From positions 1 through 64,000 of the forward strand of contig NZ_JAAGLT010000011.1 of NCBI RefSeq assembly GCF_010548275.1: a stretch of DNA of 64,000 nucleotides, in the 5' to 3' direction. Positions 25,536 through 33,118 of this stretch are shown piece by piece. This stretch comes from Streptomyces sp. SID12488. Its GTDB lineage: Bacteria > Actinomycetota > Actinomycetes > Streptomycetales > Streptomycetaceae. The translations under genes and the position numbers were made by a program. How positions within the stretch are numbered: the stretch's first letter is position 1; each line of letters begins with the position of its first letter. The notes beneath the pieces are model-generated. The model saw only the letters and a program-made list of their open reading frames with translations. It had not been told where the DNA came from and searched no databases.

Positions 25536-25579
25536 GGTCAGAGGGCGGCGTTCCGGATACGGGACGCCGCCCTCTGACC
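25536..25579. terminator. 16-bp stem terminator between convergent genes
   Basis: Arms 25536-25551 and 25564-25579 are perfect complements with a 12-nt loop, between the M36 protease and mannanase genes. Confidence 0.8.
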
Positions 25580-25601
25580 ATTGGCAGGTATTCGGCAGGT
25601 A

Positions 25602-27281
25602 TCAAGTGGTCGCGCAGGTCGTGCCGTTGAGCGTGAACGACGTCGGCGCCGCGTTCGTCGCCCCCTTCGCCCCGATGAAGCCGACCGAGACCGAGCCGGC
25701 GGCCGGGATCGTGGCCGTGTAGGAGGCGGGTACGACGCTCACGTCGGCGCCGCTCTGGGTGGGCGTACCGCCCCACATGTTGCTGATGGTCTGGCCGCCC
25801 GCGAAGCTGAAGGCCAGGGTCCAGTTGGTGAGGGCGGCGGTGCCCGTGTTGCGCAGGGTGATGTCGCCCTGGAAACCGCCCTGCCATTCGCCGACGACCC
25901 GGTAGGCGACCGAGCAGCTGACGCCCGGGGTGCCACCGCCCGGGGACGTGGTGACGCTCACCGTGGCCGAGCGGGGCGAACGGTTGCCGGCCGCGTCCCG
26001 TGCGTACACGGCGAAGGTGTATGCCGTGGCCGCGGTGAGGCCGGTCACCGTGACCGTGTTGGTGGTGGAGGCGGCGGCTGCCGTCTCCGTGGTGCCGTTG
26101 ACGCGGACGACGTCGTAGCCGGTGACGGCAACGTTGTCGGTCGCCGCGGTCCAGGTCAGGGTGGTCGACGTGGCGGTGGTCGCGGACGCTGCCGGCGTGC
26201 CGGGGGCGGTCGGGGCCTGGGTGTCGGTGCCCGTGCCGCCACCGTAGACCGTGGCCTCCTTGGAGGTCTGGGCGATGCCGTTGGCGCCGTTGAAGATGCG
26301 CTGGCCCCAGGTGCTGAGCTGCTTCGGGTCGAAGCCGATCGACAGGTCGAGGATCGGATCCGTGTTGCCGCTCCACGACCAGGCCAGATAGCCCAGCTTC
26401 AGCTGCTGGGCGGTCGCCATCATCGTGTCCTCGTCCGGATCGCCCCACTGGTCGGCCGGACCGCCGAACTCGCCTATCAGGATGGGCAGTTTGGCCGTGA
26501 CGAAGGCGTTCAGGTAGTCCGTGATCTCCGCCGCCGTGTCGAAGACGCTGTACATGTGGATCGAGAAGATCAGGTTGCCGGTGGTGTCCGCGTTGTACAC
26601 GGACTGGGCGTTGGCGCGCATGACGCCCTGCCAGTCCTGGCCCCAGTTGGGCGCGTCCACCATGATCGTGTGCTGGAAGCCTGCGGTACGCAGTTTCTGT
26701 ACGGCGGCGATGGTGGGGGCGGTCCAGCCGGCCGGATCGGTGTTGCCCCAGGGCTCGTTGCCGATGTTGATGATCACGTAGTTCTCTTGGCCGGCGAGCA
26801 CGCTCTTGAGGCCGATCCAGTAGTCGGCCGCCTGGTCGAGCGTCCCGGCGGCGGCGTCCTCGCCGTAACCGGTGGTGTCGTGCACCTCCAGTACGCAGAT
26901 CAGGCGGTTGGCCTTGCACTGCGCGACGACCGCGGCCACGTCGTCGGCGGTGTTCTTGGTCCAGCGATGCCCGTCGGCGAGGACGACACGGATGGTGTTG
27001 GCGCCCAACGCCTTGACGTCCCTGAGGGATTGGGTCTGGGTCGGGTACCAGGTGTGGGCATGGTTGACGCCCCGCATCACGAAGTCGTTGCCGTTGCCTT
27101 CGAGAAGACGGCCGCCCGAGATGTGCAGACCGGTGGCTAAGGCGCGGGACGGTTCGGCCTGTGCCTGGGCAGTGGTCGGAGCCAGGGCCAGGAGACCGAG
27201 GACGGTGACCAGGGCGGTCAGCAGGACGGTTACAGGGTTCTTTCGCGTCGTACTTTTCGTTGTTCTCACTGCGATTCTCAC
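25602..27281 (-). CDS. Secreted endo-beta-1,4-mannanase (GH5) with FN3 and CBM2 domains
   Basis: 559 aa. After a signal peptide (VLLTALVTVLGLLALAPTTA), a GH5 domain (about 48-345) closely resembles Streptomyces ManA: LHISGGRLLEGNGNDFVMRG, acid-base E176 in NIGNEPWG and nucleophile E271 in LIGEFGG. An FN3 domain (about 358-446) and a C-terminal family 2 cellulose-binding module (about 456-559, with CSVAYRVVGEWQGGFQG) follow. It should cut beta-mannan in plant biomass while bound to cellulose. GTG 27281 has CTGGAG 5 nt upstream; a longer frame reaches 27368. A perfect CebR-type operator lies 65 bp upstream. Confidence 0.92.
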   Translation of the reverse strand: MRIAVRTTKSTTRKNPVTVLLTALVTVLGLLALAPTTAQAQAEPSRALATGLHISGGRLLEGNGNDFVMRGVNHAHTWYPTQTQSLRDVKALGANTIRVVLADGHRWTKNTADDVAAVVAQCKANRLICVLEVHDTTGYGEDAAAGTLDQAADYWIGLKSVLAGQENYVIINIGNEPWGNTDPAGWTAPTIAAVQKLRTAGFQHTIMVDAPNWGQDWQGVMRANAQSVYNADTTGNLIFSIHMYSVFDTAAEITDYLNAFVTAKLPILIGEFGGPADQWGDPDEDTMMATAQQLKLGYLAWSWSGNTDPILDLSIGFDPKQLSTWGQRIFNGANGIAQTSKEATVYGGGTGTDTQAPTAPGTPAASATTATSTTLTWTAATDNVAVTGYDVVRVNGTTETAAAASTTNTVTVTGLTAATAYTFAVYARDAAGNRSPRSATVSVTTSPGGGTPGVSCSVAYRVVGEWQGGFQGDITLRNTGTAALTNWTLAFSFAGGQTISNMWGGTPTQSGADVSVVPASYTATIPAAGSVSVGFIGAKGATNAAPTSFTLNGTTCATT

Positions 27282-27345
27282 TGCGACTCCAGGAAGTGAG
27301 CGCGAAGAAAACTTCAGCATCAGAAGGAACCGGGGAGGGGAAATG

Positions 27346-27359
27346 TGGGAGCGCTCCCA
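27346..27359. promoter_or_regulatory. CebR-type operator upstream of the mannanase
   Basis: TGGGAGCGCTCCCA is a perfect 14-bp palindrome identical to the known CebR box of Streptomyces cellulose/cello-oligosaccharide genes. It would make the mannanase inducible by cellobiose or cellotriose. Confidence 0.85.
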
Positions 27360-27398
27360 TGAACCCACCAGGGCAGGGACACGTCAAGGTGTCGCGCA

Positions 27399-28400
27399 TC
27401 ATCCCGCGCTGGAGCGTGAGTTGCGGAAGGTACGGCGGTACGCGTCCGGGGGCACGCCGATCGTGCGGTTGAAGTGGCGGCGCAGCGTCGTGGCGGTGCC
27501 CATGCCGACGGCCTCCGCGATGGCGTCGACACTGTCGCCGGTGGCTTCCAGCAGCTCCTGGGCACGCCGGATCCGCTGGGTGAGCAGCCACTGCAGCGGG
27601 GTGGTGCCGGTGACCGCACGGAAGTGGCGGCCCAGGTGGCGCGAGCTCATGTTCGCCCGCCGGGCCAGGTCCTCCACGGTCAGCGGGCGGTCGAGCCGTT
27701 CGATCGCCCAGGGAAACAGGTCGGCGAGCGGATGGTCGTCCTGGGCGGGCACCGGAGCGGTGACGAACTGCGCCTGCCCGCCTGCCCGGTGCGGGGGTAC
27801 GACGAGGCGGCGGGCGACGGTGCTGGCGATCGCCGAGCCGTGGTCGAGGCGTACGAGGTGCAGGCACAGGTCCATCGAGGCCGCCTTGCCGGCGGAGGTG
27901 AGGACGCGGCCGTTGTCGCTGCCGTTGTCGACGTAGAGCACGTCCGGATCGACCTCCACCCCGGGATGGCGGGCGGCCAGGACATCGGTGTGCGCCCAGT
28001 GCGTGGTCGCGCGCCGCCCGTCCAGCAGTCCGGCAGCGGCCAGCACGAACGCGCCCGTACACAGGGAGGCGACGCGCGCTCCCGCCTCATGGGCCGCGCG
28101 CACCGCGTCGACCAGTTCTGCGGACGGCGCCTGGTCGACGTCGGCCCAGCCGGGGACGATCACCGTGTCGGCGTACGGGAGTCGGTCGAGCCCGGAGTCG
28201 GGCTCCAGCAGAAATCTGCCGGCGCGGATCGGGCCCGGACCGCAGAGGGCGACGTCGTACCAGGGGTCGACCAGGTGGGTGAGATCGGAGCCGAAGACCT
28301 CGTAGGCGATGCCGAGTTCGAAGTGAAGCATGCCGTCGGTGACGGCGATCGCGACTGACCTCGCGCCGATCCCCGTGCCCTTGCCCCTACCCGTTTCCAT
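27399..28400 (-). CDS. GlxA-type AraC-family transcriptional regulator
   Basis: About 333 aa. The N-terminal DJ-1/PfpI-like amidase domain (about 15-180, with VASLCTGAFVLAAAGLL holding the nucleophile-elbow Cys and RRATTHWAHTDVL) is followed by a C-terminal AraC double HTH (MSSRHLGRHFRAVTGTTPLQ; VDAIAEAVGMGTATTLRRHF). This is the architecture of GlxA-type regulators, many of which act in Streptomyces development. ATG 28400 is preferred over 28421, because a 10-bp inverted repeat (28400-28434) would otherwise overlap the coding region. The repeat lies between this gene and the divergent reductase and is its likely operator. Confidence 0.85.
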   Translation of the reverse strand: METGRGKGTGIGARSVAIAVTDGMLHFELGIAYEVFGSDLTHLVDPWYDVALCGPGPIRAGRFLLEPDSGLDRLPYADTVIVPGWADVDQAPSAELVDAVRAAHEAGARVASLCTGAFVLAAAGLLDGRRATTHWAHTDVLAARHPGVEVDPDVLYVDNGSDNGRVLTSAGKAASMDLCLHLVRLDHGSAIASTVARRLVVPPHRAGGQAQFVTAPVPAQDDHPLADLFPWAIERLDRPLTVEDLARRANMSSRHLGRHFRAVTGTTPLQWLLTQRIRRAQELLEATGDSVDAIAEAVGMGTATTLRRHFNRTIGVPPDAYRRTFRNSRSSAG

Positions 28401-28434
28401 GTCCGGAACTGTACGAGACATGTCGTTCCGGACA
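28400..28434. promoter_or_regulatory. 10-bp inverted repeat between GlxA-type regulator and reductase
   Basis: TGTCCGGAAC (28400-28409), 15-bp spacer, GTTCCGGACA (28425-28434). The arms are perfect complements in the divergent promoter region. It is a candidate operator of the regulator. Confidence 0.6.
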
Positions 28435-28495
28435 CTCGTGTGGATCGGGCTCCGCGGTCAGGATGGCAACAGTTGAAACGCGACGGGGAGAAGAC

Positions 28496-29551
28496 ATGGG
28501 ATCGGTATCAGGGCAGGCAGTTGTGGTGTTCGGCGCGTACGGGCACACCGGGCGTTTCGTGGTCGCGGAGCTGCTGGAGCGTGGGTACGTCCCGATCCTC
28601 GCCGGGCGGGACCCGGATCAACTCGGCGATATGGCGCGGGAGTTGGCGGCGTTGCGCCCGGGGCTCGATGTGCGACCGGCGTCGGTCGACGACCCGGCGG
28701 CGCTGGACCGGGCGCTGGCCGGAGCTGCGGCCGTGATCAACTGCGCCGGGCCCTTCGCGGTGACGGCGGCGCCGGTGATCGAGGCGGCGCTGCGGGCCGG
28801 GATCCCGTATGTGGACGTGGCGGCGGAGATCGAGGCCAACCTCGACACGTTCACGCACTTCGCGGAGCGGGCCCTCGCCGCGAACGCCCTGGTGATCCCC
28901 GCGATGGCCTTCTTCGGGGGCCTCAGCGACCTGCTGGTCACCGCGGCGATGGGCGACTGGCCGTCGGCCGACGAGGCGCACATCGCGTACGGGCTGAGCA
29001 GCTGGCACCCCACCGCCGGGACGCGCACCGCGGGCGCGGTGTCCCGGGACCGCAGGAACGGCCGCCGGGTCCGCTACAGCGGAGGGCGGCTGCAGTACCA
29101 CGACGACGCGCTGCCGACCCTGAAGTGGTCCTTCCCGGACCCGACGGGGCGCCGGGAGGTGATCGGCGAGTTCTCCATGGCCGACGTCGTCACCGTCCCC
29201 AGCCACCTGACCATCCCCGAGGTACGCGGCTACATGGCGGCGGACGCGGCCAGGGAACTGTCGGCGCCGGACACCCCGGCACCGGTCGCGGTCGACGAGG
29301 ACGGGCGCTCCGCGCAGACGTTCGTCGTGGACGTCGTCGTACGGGCCGGAGGCGCGGAACGGCGCGCGGTGGCGCGCGGGCGGGACATCTACGCGGTCAG
29401 CGCGCCGCTGGCGGTGGAGGCGGTGGAGCGGGTGCTGACGGGACGTACCCGGACGGTCGGTGTCGCGTCCGCCGGGGCGGCCTTCGACGCGACCGACTTC
29501 CTGGACGCTCTGTCCGAGCTCAAGCACATCTCGCTCGAACTGTTCCAGTAA
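28496..29551 (+). CDS. Saccharopine-dehydrogenase-like NAD(P)-binding reductase
   Basis: 351 aa. The Rossmann start is VVVFGAYGHTGRFVVAEL (about 7-24), with the nucleotide loop GAYGHTG and AGRDPDQL next. The middle part (VINCAGPFAVTAAPVIEAAL, GIPYVDVAAE) is typical of the saccharopine dehydrogenase-like fold, in which most members are unassigned oxidoreductases and not lysine enzymes. GGGGAG lies 5 nt before ATG 28496. It is divergent from the GlxA-type regulator, which probably controls it through the shared inverted repeat. The substrate is not known. Confidence 0.85.
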   Translation: MGSVSGQAVVVFGAYGHTGRFVVAELLERGYVPILAGRDPDQLGDMARELAALRPGLDVRPASVDDPAALDRALAGAAAVINCAGPFAVTAAPVIEAALRAGIPYVDVAAEIEANLDTFTHFAERALAANALVIPAMAFFGGLSDLLVTAAMGDWPSADEAHIAYGLSSWHPTAGTRTAGAVSRDRRNGRRVRYSGGRLQYHDDALPTLKWSFPDPTGRREVIGEFSMADVVTVPSHLTIPEVRGYMAADAARELSAPDTPAPVAVDEDGRSAQTFVVDVVVRAGGAERRAVARGRDIYAVSAPLAVEAVERVLTGRTRTVGVASAGAAFDATDFLDALSELKHISLELFQ

Positions 29552-29567
29552 GCGGCACGAGCCCGCG

Positions 29568-30989
29568 TCAGGTCCGGCGCCAGGCGCCGAGCAGCTCCTC
29601 CGGCCCGTATGCCGCTTGGAGCCCGGAACAGCTGACCCCGTTGCGGGAGATAGCCACGAGCGGTACGGGTTCGTCGGTGATCGCCGCCCGGTGCTGCTGC
29701 AGCGCGGCCAGGTCGTGGTTGTCGAAGGCCGAGTTCTCCAGCCACTTGACCGAGCCGAGGAAGAGCAACCGCTTGGCCACCGGTTGCCGGTCGGCGCCCA
29801 CGAGGTCGATCTCGACGTCGTTGCTGCGGGTCCAGTACCCGCCGATCGCCGGGGCGGCGGGCAGAGGCCCGTCCGGGAGGAGGCGGGCGAGGGATTCGCG
29901 GACCACGGGTTCGATCGCCCGGCCCCGCCAGCTCGTCCACCGCTCTTTGATGCGGCTCAGCGTGAGATCTCCCCGCAACCGCTCGATCTCCGCCATGTGC
30001 GGATCGAGGAACGCGAGCCAGAAGCGCAGGTAAGGGTCGGCCACTCGGTAGCGGCGTTCCTTCGACGGCCGCAGGGAGAGGGGCAGTTCGGCTGCCACGA
30101 CCCGTTTCTCGGTCAGGACGTCCGTGGCACGGGTGAGGGTGGTGTGGCTGATGCCGCCGGCGGCGCGCGCGATGTTGGTGAAGGTGCGTTCGCCGCTCCC
30201 GATCGCCCGTAGGACTTCCCCGCTCATCGCCTGCGGCGGAAACTCCGCGGCCAGTGAGCGCTCGGCGGAGACCAGCAGTGCCGAGATGGGGTTGTCGAGC
30301 GAGTCACGGAGGAACTCCCACACGTCCGCCCCGGGCCGCCACTCCGCGCAGATCAGCGGGAGGCCGCCGGTGATCAGGGTGGCGTCGAAGGCGGCTGCCG
30401 GTGCCAGGTCGAGCATCTCGCCGATGTCGGCCGGGTTCAGCGGCCCCACGACCATCTCCTTCCCCCGCTGATGGAAGGGTCGGTCGTAGCTGTTCAGCGC
30501 CTCCATCATCGACAGGTCGGATCCGACGAGGAGGAGAAGCACCGGCTTGCGGCTGAGCAGGCGGTCCCACGCCCGCTGCAGCATGCCCTCGAAGGCGTCG
30601 ATGCGGTCCATGAGATACGGCACCTCATCAATGACGACCACGCTCGGGCGGTCATCGGGCAAGACTTCGGCAAGCAGCCGGAACGCCGCGTTCCACTGCG
30701 TCGGGGTCTCTTCCGCGAAGTACTCGCGCCCCGGGAGGCTGGACCGGGCGGCGGCGTCGAGCAGCTCCGTCAGCTCGTCCTCCGCCGTGCCGCCCGCCGC
30801 CGTGAAGAAGAGGTACGGCGTCTCGGTACGCCGGAGGAACTCCTCGACAAGGCTGGACTTGCCGACCCGGCGCCTCCCGCGCATGAGGATGCACTGGCCC
30901 GGTCTGACCGACCCGGCGGCATCCTGAACGGCCTGGAGGGCGGTGTGGAGGACGGTCAGCTCGCGATCCCTGCCGATGAAGCGGCGCAT
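29568..30989 (-). CDS. Archaeal-type P-loop ATPase with C-terminal DUF234
   Basis: 473 aa. MRRFIGRDRELTVLHTAL begins a AAA/STAND-like ATPase with Walker A in GRRRVGKSS (38-46), Walker B VVVIDEVPYL (about 116-125) and a sensor-like LLLVGSDLSMM. A winged helix (TNIARAAGGISHTTLTRATD) and the DUF234 segment (YRVADPYLRFWLAFLDPH) follow. The last part (NDVEIDLVGADRQPVAKRLL) resembles a PD-(D/E)XK-like core often found in this family. These ATPases are abundant in archaea and patchy in bacteria, which suggests transfer. The function is unknown. Upstream lie a 9-bp palindrome and a truncated HD gene. Confidence 0.82.
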   Translation of the reverse strand: MRRFIGRDRELTVLHTALQAVQDAAGSVRPGQCILMRGRRRVGKSSLVEEFLRRTETPYLFFTAAGGTAEDELTELLDAAARSSLPGREYFAEETPTQWNAAFRLLAEVLPDDRPSVVVIDEVPYLMDRIDAFEGMLQRAWDRLLSRKPVLLLLVGSDLSMMEALNSYDRPFHQRGKEMVVGPLNPADIGEMLDLAPAAAFDATLITGGLPLICAEWRPGADVWEFLRDSLDNPISALLVSAERSLAAEFPPQAMSGEVLRAIGSGERTFTNIARAAGGISHTTLTRATDVLTEKRVVAAELPLSLRPSKERRYRVADPYLRFWLAFLDPHMAEIERLRGDLTLSRIKERWTSWRGRAIEPVVRESLARLLPDGPLPAAPAIGGYWTRSNDVEIDLVGADRQPVAKRLLFLGSVKWLENSAFDNHDLAALQQHRAAITDEPVPLVAISRNGVSCSGLQAAYGPEELLGAWRRT

Positions 30990-31008
30990 GAGGAGACTCC
31001 TGTAGGCA

Positions 31009-31030
31009 ATAGTATCGGTAGCGATACTAT
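31009..31030. promoter_or_regulatory. AT-rich 9-bp inverted repeat between the ATPase and the HD remnant
   Basis: ATAGTATCG (31009-31017), spacer GTAG, CGATACTAT (31022-31030), followed by a related GATACCATC at 31038-31046. It is unusually AT-rich for this genome and looks like an operator, perhaps the original one of the HD gene. Confidence 0.55.
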
Positions 31031-31052
31031 CGCCATCGATACCATCTTGCCC

Positions 31053-31535
31053 GTGATCCTGCTCAGAAACGGCTCCTCAAGGCGGCCCCTCCTCGCGTCG
31101 ATCATCGCGAAGCTCGAAGGCGCCGACCCCGCAAGGGCCGCCTACCTGGCGGTGTGGCACGACTCCCAGGAGACCCGGACCGGCGACGTGAACCACCTCG
31201 GCAAGAAGTACGCCACAGGCGCCGACCCACAGGCCGTCACCGCCGACCAGGTCGCCGGCATGCCCGAGATCCTGGCCTCCGCCGTACGCGAACTCGTCGC
31301 CGAGTACGAGGAGAAGGAGTCCGCCGAAGCGATCTGCGCCCGGGACGCCGACAAACTGGAATGCATGATCCAGGGCATCGAGTACAAGTCCCAGGGCTAC
31401 GAGAACGCACAACGCTGGATCGACAACAGCCGGGGTCGGCTCGTCACGAAGTCGGCCAATGAACTCGCCGACGCGGTGCTGGCGACCGGGTCTCTGGACT
31501 GGCTGCGGGCGGCGCTCGGAGAGAAGCAGAGCTGA
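31053..31535 (+). pseudogene. HD-domain phosphohydrolase (YfbR-like), 5'-truncated
   Basis: About 160 aa remain from GTG 31053. The remaining part matches HD-domain nucleotidase-like proteins: KLEGADPARAAYLAVWHDSQ with the HD pair, ETRTGDVNHLGKKY, then ICARDADKLECMIQGIEY with the C-terminal Asp, and QRWIDNSRGRL. The usual N-terminus, including the first metal-binding His (in an AEHSW-type motif) and about 35-45 residues, is missing; the bases where it should be hold a repeat-like palindrome and the divergent ATPase gene. It has no good ribosome-binding site. It is probably inactive. The truncation may have come with the neighbouring ATPase gene. Confidence 0.72.
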
Positions 31536-31812
31536 GTTCGGTCTGTCGGAAGGAGCCGTCGGGCTCGGGGCTCGGAGTGCAGGACCCGAGGTTCAGCGTT
31601 GCGGTCGACATCCGAACCGCCTTCATCGCGCCCTCGCACCCGCAACCCAGCGAACCCTGAGCCCCAAGCTCCGGGCGGCGAGATCCGAGCCCCTTTTGTA
31701 TTGAATGGGCGGGAAGTTGAACCCACCCTCCCACCCTCCCCGGTCCCGCCCGCGCCTCAGCTGGCGCCTCAACTGGCACCTATACCAGCGGATATGACTT
31801 TTCGTGACCGGC
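31536..31812. other. Intergenic stretch with no supported gene
   Basis: Between the HD remnant and the promoter of the winged-helix gene. It includes C-rich runs and an unusually AT-rich patch (TTTTGTATTGAATG near 31693-31706). No gene or strong hairpin is seen. Confidence 0.5.
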
Positions 31813-31842
31813 TTGCGACGCGCCGTGGTGACCGTCTAGCGT
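31813..31842 (+). promoter_or_regulatory. Vegetative-type promoter
   Basis: TTGCGA (31813-31818), 18-bp spacer, TAGCGT (31837-31842). Transcription would start near 31849, about 70 nt before the GTG start of the winged-helix gene. Confidence 0.6.
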
Positions 31843-31859
31843 TCGCGGCAACAAACAAC

Positions 31860-31893
31860 CCCGGTCGGGTGCTACCAACACCCGCCGGGGTCT
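31860..31893 (+). promoter_or_regulatory. 5'-leader hairpin
   Basis: CCCCGG-T-CGGGTG pairs with CACCCG-C-CGGGG across the loop CTACCAA, with T/C opposed near the middle. It falls within the predicted leader, 15-50 nt upstream of the ribosome-binding site TAGGAG. I recall similar leaders before related Streptomyces genes. It may be an attenuator or RNA-stability element. Confidence 0.65.
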
Positions 31894-31918
31894 GACCGAC
31901 AAGATCCTAGGAGATCTC

Positions 31919-32935
31919 GTGGCTTACGACGACTTTATCGCTGCCCTGCCCGCCCCCGCAGCCCAAGCCCATCCCATGGCCAAACCCGGCTATGGCAAGC
32001 GCTCCGCGCCGGACCAGTCACCGCCCCGCAAGGGCGACTTCGATCATCTCCCGGCCCGCGCCGCATACCTGGCGAGCCTCCTCGACCGGCTCTGCGAGAA
32101 CTCGGCCATGGACGCCAAGACCATCGCCAAGATGCAGCCCCTGTACGGCCAGGCAGCAGTGCGCACCACCCTCAACGAACTCGGGGTGGCCGGACATCTG
32201 CGCCGGGTGCGCCGCCAGGTCCCCTCCGGTGAGGGCGAGAGTGGCACCCGCTGGGTCTTCCACACCCACTGGTCCCGTACCGCACGTGACAACGAATGGT
32301 GGGCCACCCACCTCAAGGGTGACGTGAACACCGAGACGCCCAGGGCAACATCAGGCACGCCCGACGCCCAGGAGACTGACGTCCAGGAACCTCCGGACGC
32401 CGAGGAAGACCCGGAATCCTCCCGCGCCGTACCGCCCTCGCCCGCCAACTCACCACGCCCCGAACGGGATTCAGCTCCCTCCGTCGCGTACGACACCCTC
32501 GCCCAACTCGGCCTCCGGGAGCCCCGCCTCGCGCTGTCCGCCGCCGACTGCGCGGCCCTGGAACAACTGGCCGCCGACTGGATGACCCGGGGCGCGACGC
32601 CCGAGCACATCACCCACGCCCTCGTGTCCGGACTTCCGGATCCCGTCCACTCACCCCGAGGCTTCATCCACAGGCGGCTGCTCGACAAGATGCCGCCCGA
32701 GCGGACCGCCGTAACGCCGACTCCCGGTCCCCGGCGCAGGCTGCTGATGGAGTGCACCGACTGCGGGGTGCCCGGGCGGCCGGAAGCGCTGCCCGGCGGG
32801 CTCTGTCGGGGTTGCCGAGATCGAGAGGGGAGCGGGCCGGGGGTTGCCGGGCCGTCGGTACGCCGTCTCGAACCGAACGTGCGAGCTTTGGCCGCAGAGG
32901 TGCGAGCAGGGATGCGCGTACCTCAGCGAGTCTGA
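31919..32935 (+). CDS. Winged-helix (MarR-like) DNA-binding protein with C-terminal zinc ribbon
   Basis: 338 aa from GTG 31919, with TAGGAG 6 nt upstream. The N-terminal part has a winged-helix pattern (ARAAYLASLLDRLCENSAMD, KMQPLYGQAAVRTTLNELGV, GHLRRVRRQV). A disordered Pro/Glu-rich linker spans about 140-190. A helical region with ALVSGLPDPVHSPRGFIHRR comes next, then a zinc-ribbon-like ECTDCGVPGR with CRGCRD (four Cys). This architecture is common in Streptomyces but uncharacterised as far as I know; it is often annotated as a MarR-type regulator. The leader hairpin suggests post-transcriptional control. Confidence 0.7.
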   Translation: MAYDDFIAALPAPAAQAHPMAKPGYGKRSAPDQSPPRKGDFDHLPARAAYLASLLDRLCENSAMDAKTIAKMQPLYGQAAVRTTLNELGVAGHLRRVRRQVPSGEGESGTRWVFHTHWSRTARDNEWWATHLKGDVNTETPRATSGTPDAQETDVQEPPDAEEDPESSRAVPPSPANSPRPERDSAPSVAYDTLAQLGLREPRLALSAADCAALEQLAADWMTRGATPEHITHALVSGLPDPVHSPRGFIHRRLLDKMPPERTAVTPTPGPRRRLLMECTDCGVPGRPEALPGGLCRGCRDREGSGPGVAGPSVRRLEPNVRALAAEVRAGMRVPQRV

Positions 32936-33058
32936 GACCTGGGGCTGTGCCTCGCCCGCGATGGGGCGAGGAGCAACTGGGCCGGCTTCAGGAGCACACG
33001 GCCGGAACACGACCGAGGGGCGCTTCCGCCCAGTGCTGGACGGAAACACCCCTCGTCG

Positions 33059-33118
33059 TAGGTCAGGACGGCTTAGGTCAGGGCGGCTTAGGTCAGGCCG
33101 CCGTACGTCAGGCGGCCG
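33059..33118. repeat. Four tandem 15-bp repeats overlapping the lipoprotein 3' end
   Basis: Units at 33059, 33074, 33089 and 33104 start TAGGTCAGGACGGCT and degrade towards TACGTCAGGCGGCCG. The last unit covers the stop codon of the lipoprotein gene. Confidence 0.7.

Noticed and set aside
25354..28062. Minus-strand 902-aa ORF
   Set aside because: It is an off-frame reading of the mannanase and GlxA-type genes, with Arg/His/Pro-skewed composition and no domain.
31599..31895. Plus-strand 98-aa ORF
   Set aside because: It overlaps the promoter and leader hairpin of the next gene, has no start context and resembles no protein.
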